This document shows positions 57,963-64,000 of a stretch of DNA of 64,000 nucleotides, one piece after another. Location of the stretch: NCBI GenBank assembly GCA_034387635.1, contig JAOANU010000002.1, positions 372,001-436,000 on the forward strand. Reading direction: 5' to 3'. The notes beneath the pieces are model-generated. The model did no database searches. It saw only the letters and a list, made by a program, of their open reading frames with translations, and was not told the DNA's origin. How positions within the stretch are numbered: the first letter of the stretch is position 1; each line of letters opens with the position of its first letter. The position numbers and the translations under genes were made by a program. The DNA comes from Rhodosporidiobolus odoratus (Eukaryota > Basidiomycota > Microbotryomycetes > Sporidiobolales > Sporidiobolaceae).

Positions 57963-60900
57963 TTACGGCCCGCTAATCTGCTGGAAAAGAGCGCGAGCCC
58001 CATCCTGACCCTCCATAGCCCACGCCGGCTCCGCGATATACTGATGCGGATGCTGGTACGAGGGATAGCCTGAGGGCTGGGACATCGACGGACCGATGTC
58101 GTACGCGAGTTGAGGAGGGTAAGGAGGAGGGCCGGGAGGTGGAGGAGGTGGGTGGTTGTAGAAGGAAGGGTCGAAAGCTCCTACCGACGCGCCGTTGAAA
58201 GTCGAGAGACCCATGTCACTAAGGAATTGGGCCGAGTAGGCGGGCGCGAAGGCGGGAGGCGGCTTCGAAGGTATGCTGGTCGGAAAGGAAGGTAAGGGAT
58301 TGTGGGATAGTTGCTGCGGTGGATAGGATGGTGTGCCAGAAGTGTCGTATTGCGGTACAGCTGAAGGAAAGGTTGGGGTGGATTGGAAGGTGACGGAGGA
58401 AGGGGCGGCAGGAGTGAGTGGCTGGAAACCGGAAGAAGTGGTTGATTGCGCGGCAGGAGACTGGGCAAGTTGTAGAGTTTTGGCGATATCACGCAGAGTC
58501 TGTCGAAGCACGGCGTCAGCATACTATGTGTGGGGCAAAGAACCTGTATACATACCTGCGTGAAGGTCGCAACACCCAAAGCTGGCCCTACTCGAACCAG
58601 CTTGTCGTCGCGACGACGTTGCGCGGCTTCCAGCAGGGACCTAACACATCGACTGACTCAGCGGGAACAACGAGGATGGACAGGGAAAGCTACGCACGAG
58701 ATGATGATAGAGCCGTGGGTGAGCACGTTGGATAGCATCGGGGAGACGACTTTTGAAGGGTCGAATGCCTCGAGAGCCATAGTAAGCAGGTCCCTACGGG
58801 AGCGATACAGATGAGTGCCGTGACGCGAGATAAAGGCAGGGAGCGCGAGAAAGAGGACGGAAGCTTACAGCTGATCGTGAAGTTCGGCATCCGACGCCTC
58901 GGTATCGATAAGATAGAACACATTGGAGGCGACGACGATGACGGCGCTGAGCGTATGTGAGAAGCTGCAGGATAACGGCAAGATGAGTGCCAGGTCAGCG
59001 ATTGACACGCGTCAGGAAATGGGTCGCAACTAGCAACACCGGAAGAAAGAAACCGGAAAAAGGGGAAACACGCACATGATACGGATATTTGCGAGCGCAT
59101 CGCGACCGTTGTGATGTGCAACGATCGTTGCGCGAGCAGACTTTAGCGCAATATCGGTCGAATGTCGGTACTTCGAGTCGCTGTACCCCATGAGAACGTA
59201 GGGGCGATGTAACCGCACCAACCTGCTGTTCATGCCGCATAGCGCGACAAACCGCTGTTTTCGGAGGATCGGGTTGGCACGGTCGAGTCGGGTGTTCTCG
59301 AATGCGAGAGCATCGGGGAATTCGGCGAGTAATGACCGGGCTTCGCGGTCGAGCTCGAGAACGGTGGCATAGGAGAAGTGGCTCGCATGGGTGACAAGCC
59401 GGTCGAACATCATCTTCATGCTGTAGGGTCGAGGCGAGGCAATCAGCTCGAGTCGAACACAGTGGCAGCCGAGGGAACTGCTTACTAGACGTGGCCTCGC
59501 CACTTTGCGTACTCCAAGCTCGAATCCGTCCAAACGGATCTTGGCGGTGCGTTGATCTTCCACTCAGTCGTCGATAGTTGCGAGATGTTGAGATTGGCAA
59601 GTGGTGCGGTAGTGATTTGCTCGGAATGTAGCATGTAGGCGCCTGTTCGTCCATTGGCCGAGATGGTGTCGAGGAAAGTGAGGATGCCTGAATCGTAAGA
59701 ACATGATTAGCTCGGAGCGATCACGTCAGAGGAGGATGCGTACCAAAGCATCGCAGCGCGGTCTGCCGCTTCACGCTGTTCTTCCCCGGCGGAAAGGCCG
59801 GATCATCGGAAGGCATGGTGGAGGGATCGTCTCCGAGGGTATGTAGTCGAAGTTTCTACGAGATGGGAAGGTCAGCGTGTCATTCGCGCAGCTCTCGGAA
59901 TAGAAGCATACCACCGCGACACGAGCTGCGCAAGCAAGATACGAACTGTACCCATTGACGTCATTCCCACTTGCCGAGGTGTGATTCCACTTCACGATGC
60001 AAGAGGTTAGCCACCGGGCGAGACTGCAATCATTATATGGAGTAACGCACCTGCCCCCACAGAAGACAGAGCTGAATAACCCGGAACTGAGGCTTGTGCG
60101 CCCAGTCCGCCAGCTGGAACAGCCTGATTGATGCGGCGTACCATGTTCGGCAGGTTTCGTTGCGATCCGGGTAAGGTTGGGTATTCAGGTTGCCAGCGGA
60201 GTCGAGGCCTAGCGCGAGAACCTGCAAGAAGGCGCAGAGTCAGTCGAGTTCGCCGGCTCCGAGATGGAGAACGTACCATTAGGTACATAGCTAGCCAGAG
60301 CGGGTCAACCTCCAACTGCCTTCCATCCCGTACCATCTCTTGCCAACGCTCGTACTCGGCGAGGAAAGCAGGCGGATGTAGGATCGAATAGAACCAGCTG
60401 ACAGCTTGGGTATACTGCCACGCGAAGCGGGAAGATAAGATTAGCCTAGTCAAACCGCGAGTTGGGGACAAAGAAAAACTAATCACCTTCTCAAGCAGCA
60501 TGTCCGAAACATCCCGACTCGGTAAACAGGGTAAGACCTTGCTCATAGCGGCGTCTCGCTGGTAATAGAACTCTTCTTCTGTCAGGCAAAAGTCGAGTCC
60601 AAGAGAGACGGCGGATAAGGGTCCTTCGTAGACCAGAGGGCGGGCGAGAATGCTTGTACAGGCGGTCGTTGGTTCGGCGTGCTCAAGGATGCGGGCTGGC
60701 GGACGAGCTGAGCAGCTCATGGATGAAGACTGACTCGAGTCGTCTGCCCGCCGAGGAGGACCTGCCTCGCTGGCATTTGCGCTGAATGTAGTATGTTCGA
60801 GATCCAGTACTGCCTTCTCCATCTGCCTCGCAACGTATGGTCAACTCAGGCCAGAACGGGGCGAGATGGGATCTGCGCACCTCGCTGTCGACCCCGTTCA

Positions 60901-61747
60901 TATCATTGACTTCGGCCTCCGCGTCTCGTCGGGCAGAAGGACCTGACAACTCTGAATCGACAGAATTGCGGGTCCCGGGTACGCGTGCTTTGACGTCAGG
61001 AGGCAGCGTCTGCAGGAAAGCCTCAATCTCCTCCAACCGGCCGGAGACTTCGGAGAATTGGGTCGCCAACGCAAAGGGTTGTCTGCAAGGACACATGGGT
61101 CAATCGACTGAACAAGGCGCCGTAATTGCAGGAATTGTGTGGGGCTTACATGTCGGGCATAATCGACCCTTCTGCATCCCACAGACACGATTCCGGTGCG
61201 CCACGGCGAATACAGGCTGAGCATGGGACCTGCGATACGGGCAGTGTAAGGGAAAAGCGTCCGCGGTAAGCGGTTCGAGGCGGGGCAGACTGACTTTTCG
61301 GTCGCACTGCAAGGGAGTAGTCAGTACCCTTGATATCAAGAGCGAGAGAACGCGAATGGCACTGACCTTGACTTTGCGGCGCTAAGGTTTGAAAGAGGAG
61401 CAAATTAAGATCGATCAGCTCAACGCTCGCAGGCATGAGACAAACAGCAGACACACCTTGCATTCTGTACAGCTAAGTACCAACCGTCCCTTCTTTCGTG
61501 GTGCTTCATCGTCGTCATCTTCTTCATCCCCCGCTGATCTGCCAGCCGCGTCTCGATTCCGAGGTGCTTTCTTCGAGTTGGTCGCTGCGCGTCGGTTACC
61601 ATTGACGCTGCCAGCTTGAGAGGCGGTTTCACCCGACTGATTATCCCGCTGGGTGATGATGGCGGGAGAAGGGGTGAAGGTGTGCGGCGGGTAAGAGGAA
61701 GGTGGAGTGACGGTAGAAGCTGGGAAGTCTGCCCAGCTGTTATCCAT
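57963..61747 (-). CDS. Zn2Cys6 fungal transcription factor
   Basis: Nuclear regulator with an N-terminal binuclear zinc cluster, CTECKRRKVKCDRKVPCSAC plus a final Cys eight residues on (spacing 2-6-5-2-8), preceded by a Ser/Thr/Pro-rich leader and a DEEDDDDE acidic run with basic flanks. It is assembled from exons 61457-61747, 61367-61381, 61295-61306 and 61150-61229, two of them microexons. Next come a coiled-coil-like linker (VSGRLEEIEAFLQTLPPD) and a fungal-specific transcription factor domain, with segments such as AVSWFYSILHPPAFLAEYE and DPLWLAMYLMVLALG, then RLVRLHRPYVLMGYSD. The C-terminal about 170 residues are Pro/Ser/Tyr-rich with PPPPPPGPPPYPP. Target genes are unknown; no neighbouring pathway gene gives a clue. 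Confidence 0.88.
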
Positions 61748-62274
61748 ATCGAGTACAAGCTATCCAGAGCGAGTAGGTGATAGCACAGTGATATCGAGAA
61801 GAGCGAGAGAGAGAGTGAGGCAATCGAGAAGGAAGGTACCGGTACTTCTTCAGAAGATGTCTCCCCGCTTGCGGTACGGAACAGCCGAGGAACACAACCG
61901 AATGCCCCATACGGATCGCCGCACGAGTGCACGAGGTCGCGACCAACAAGGGACCAAAGCGCGGCTACGGTTGCGCCGTCTTGAGACCTGTACTCAACCT
62001 TCCTCTTAGACTCTTTTGCCTCCCTTTTCATCAAGGGCTGACAATATGCAACGCCACCAACAGTCCTGAGTTGCCCAGTCCAGCAACAGCGACAGTACAG
62101 GGAGCAGACTGACTGCTCGGTCCAAAGGAGTGACAGCGGGGCGGGTAAAGGGGGCGAGACTAACAAGCTAAACAAGCACGGGGAGAAATAGCGATGAGGC
62201 GGAGTCCGGGAAAGGAGTTTTGGGCGCACGTACCCGTCTACCGTTGACTTGGCGTGGACGGGCCTGCGGAAACA
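61748..62274. other. Region upstream of the Zn2Cys6 gene
   Basis: About 525 bp. It should contain the promoter and leader of the transcription factor. A stretch reading KREAKESKRKVEYRSQDG on the minus strand (about 61975-62030) looks partly coding and could be a last exon of the unresolved gene to the right. Confidence 0.35.
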
Positions 62275-63072
62275 TCACGGGTCAGCGGATCCCCCGTCCG
62301 TGCGTGCCGGGAATGTACAGAAGAACAGAAGAATCCCGGGAGGAGAAGGAGAAGGGTACGAGGAAAAGGAAAAGAACGCACTGTTGCCCGTCGTCCACAG
62401 CGATTCCTGGTCCGTCTCCCGTAACTCTGCTTTGTCCGTTACCGGGACCGCCCGATCGTCCAATGTGCGCGCAGCCTGAGCAGCGCCCCGCGGTTGCGCG
62501 TTCTTGACCCAATCCTTGCCATTCCCTCTTGACATTCTCTCCTCGTCATCTTCGCCTTCCTCGTCCCAATCCGACATATCACCGCTGAACCAGTCATCTG
62601 GTAGTTCGACCTCTCCCAATTCTAGATACTCTATGAGGTCTGCCCCGAAATTTCGAGGGTCGCAAAGTAGTTGTCGCGATGAAGGCGGGGGCGGAGAGGA
62701 GGCTGCGAAAGGAGGCAGTGTTGCCCATGGTGTCACAGTGGATACAGTACGAAGTCGAGGGCCGGGAGAGGCGGTCAATGTCGCTTGTATTTCGTTCTGA
62801 GGCGGAGGCAGTCGCGAGGAAAACGATGGATGCGTTCTGAGGTCCTGCAGAGATCTGGGCGGATTCGACGGCGGTGCCAGCGTCGGAGGAAGAGTAGAGG
62901 AAACGGAGCCACTTGAACATGTGCAGCGCGGAGCGCGCTGGCTCACAGGGCGTCGCGACGGCGACGGAGGTGAGGATGTGCTGGTTGAGGTGAGGAGGTG
63001 AAGCTGCATACGCTCTTTGACCGGGTAACGAGGTCCTGTCGCGTCGCCAGATAGCATGGAGGTCTTAATCAA
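62240..63072 (-). CDS. Unresolved Ser/Pro-rich protein with acidic segment
   Basis: Family not recognised. A long open exon starts MIKTSMLSGDATGPRYP (63072; another ATG at 63057) and is Ser/Pro/Thr-rich. It becomes more ordered at RNFGADLIEYLELGEVELPDD and acidic at SDWDEEGEDDEERMS, and ends at a good GTGCGT donor (62383) after LWTTGNS. A following short exon after an AG near 62269 reads RPVHAKSTVDG and ends with another GTACGT donor near 62233. The gene would continue left into the space before the zinc-cluster factor, but I could not complete it. It may be disordered regulatory protein; function unknown. Confidence 0.4.
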
Positions 63073-63686
63073 TCGGGGAAAATCAAGGTGAGAAGCGGAA
63101 CGCCTGTGTTGCAGGCCGGTTCCCTCGTCGGCGAAGCACCGCTCGCTGTCTGTTTGTAAAACCCGAGGGAGTCAGCGTTCACGGAACCAAGGGAAAGTAC
63201 CGACCGGGCCAAGTATCCGAAGTTTTCGCAGCGCATGTCCGAGATTGTGACTTCCAGAAATGTTCCAAGCGCCCTCGATTGCGCTGGCGGAATATGGCGC
63301 TCGGGGAGCAGGCCGCGCAGGAGGTTTCGGGAAAAGTTCCCCAGGCTCGAAGACTTACTAGACGATCTTTTCAGAAGGGAGTGAGGAAATAGAACGCACT
63401 TTATTATGTGACGATAATTAGCGAGAGCTCGAGTTGGCTCAAGGACGCGAGGCGGAGTTTCCCGCAATCGCTTGTAGGTCGCGAGAGGCTGTGCGAACCG
63501 CCTGTGTGGAAGAGTGAAGCCTAAGTACCGACGCAACGCTCTAGTTCGAAGGTCATTATGGTTGGAAACGGGGCGCGGCAACAAAAGCAACCCAGAGCAA
63601 CGGAAGGCGATTCGACAGTGATGCTTTGTTCGAGACGAGGAGCCGCGTAGCGCATGGGGTAGCGTGTCCTGCATTGCTCCTCATTT
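63073..63686. other. Region between NAA10 and the unresolved gene
   Basis: About 610 bp. Long open frames occur on the minus strand but show no recognisable protein pattern. It should hold the NAA10 terminator and the promoter, or a 5' exon, of the unresolved gene. Confidence 0.35.
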
Positions 63687-64000
63687 CTACTTGAAGGTCA
63701 ATCGCATCGAGTATGCATCCTGTGGAGATGGAAGATAGTGAGCCAAGGGGTCGATGGGACACGATCACAACATTACCTCGCCATCCGCATCTGTTCGAGT
63801 AGGAAGCAGAGTCAGTTACAGCCAGGAAGGAAGGCAAGGTGAGCAAGAACTGAGAGACTCAGTCGGAGAAGGACTTACAATAACTTTTTTCCACCTTGAT
63901 GACCTCGAATCCCAGCGTATCTTTGTAGAGTCCAAGGGCGGCCCTGTTCGTTTTTCGGACGTGCAGGCTGACATGTGATGCGCCATAGGTTGTCTTCATG
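63687..64000 (-). CDS. NAA10: N-terminal acetyltransferase A catalytic subunit, 3' part
   Basis: Partial: the 5' end lies beyond the right edge. NAA10/ARD1 is the catalytic subunit of NatA, acetylating nascent protein N-termini at the ribosome with Naa15. Visible are the end of the GNAT domain, SHVSLHVRKTNRAALGLY and KDTLGFEVIKVEKSY, then YADGEDAYSMRL and the stop. Exons are 63879-64000 (partial), 63777-63790 (only 14 nt) and 63687-63719. They join in frame and rebuild the highly conserved YYADGEDAY motif exactly, which supports the microexon. The protein ends three residues after MRL, so it lacks the long acidic C-terminal tail seen in many animal forms. Confidence 0.88.

Noticed and set aside
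63646..63672. tRNA-like words near the right edge
   Set aside because: No cloverleaf, T-loop or acceptor pairing could be built; the bases lie just downstream of the NAA10 stop codon and belong to its 3' end.
1..64000. Secondary-metabolite cluster, transposon or CRISPR
   Set aside because: No synthase, transporter cluster, transposase, reverse transcriptase, terminal repeats or regular spacer array was seen. The lone Zn2Cys6 factor has no pathway genes beside it.

Overview
This window looks like nuclear DNA of a basidiomycete yeast, most likely a red yeast of the Rhodotorula/Rhodosporidium type (Pucciniomycotina). That assignment is an inference. It rests on GC-rich sequence, intergenic gaps often only 0.1-0.8 kb, genes on both strands, and genes cut by many short (about 50-150 nt) GT-AG introns. 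The content is housekeeping and regulatory: no mobile element, CRISPR array, rRNA or convincing tRNA was seen. Nearly all genes were assembled by hand across introns, so exon borders are predictions. Where I give exon coordinates, the reading frame was checked across each junction.

Layout, left to right. 0-8 kb: LEU2 (+), an RTA1-type seven-helix membrane protein (+), an unassigned gene (-), a Siw14-type phosphatase (+). 8-14 kb: an Aim19-like mitochondrial membrane protein (-), an unresolved coiled-coil gene (-), an unresolved gene (+). 14-21 kb: ribosomal protein uS17/Rps11 (-), lipoate-protein ligase (-) divergent from the ITP pyrophosphatase HAM1 (+), an acidic nuclear-type protein (-). 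21-28 kb: mitochondrial AAA protein AFG1 (-) divergent from VAC14 (+). 28-36 kb: a RING/TRAF zinc-finger gene and a damaged-looking tandem paralogue (+), then the Mtr10/transportin-SR importin (+).

36-47 kb: the F-box/leucine-rich-repeat protein GRR1 (-) divergent from a Reb1/TTF1-like Myb factor (+), then a bestrophin-family channel (-). 47-54 kb: a single-pass membrane protein (-), a small Stf2-like gene (-), a mitochondrial malic enzyme (-). 54-64 kb: an intronless BTG/Tob-domain gene (+), a small cysteine-rich candidate (-), a Zn2Cys6 transcription factor (-), an unresolved gene (-), and the 3' end of NAA10/ARD1 (-), which runs off the right edge.

The genes do not form one pathway. Loose themes are mitochondrial function (Aim19, lipoate ligase, AFG1, malic enzyme) and signalling or regulation (Siw14, Vac14, Grr1, BTG/Tob, Zn2Cys6 factor). 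The most unusual signals are a zinc cluster split over four exons with 15- and 12-nt microexons, a 14-nt microexon in NAA10, the damaged RING/TRAF paralogue, a BTG/Tob protein in a yeast-like fungus, several GT-AG segments whose retention would keep the frame open, and a run of 23 G. I found no clearly new multi-gene system.
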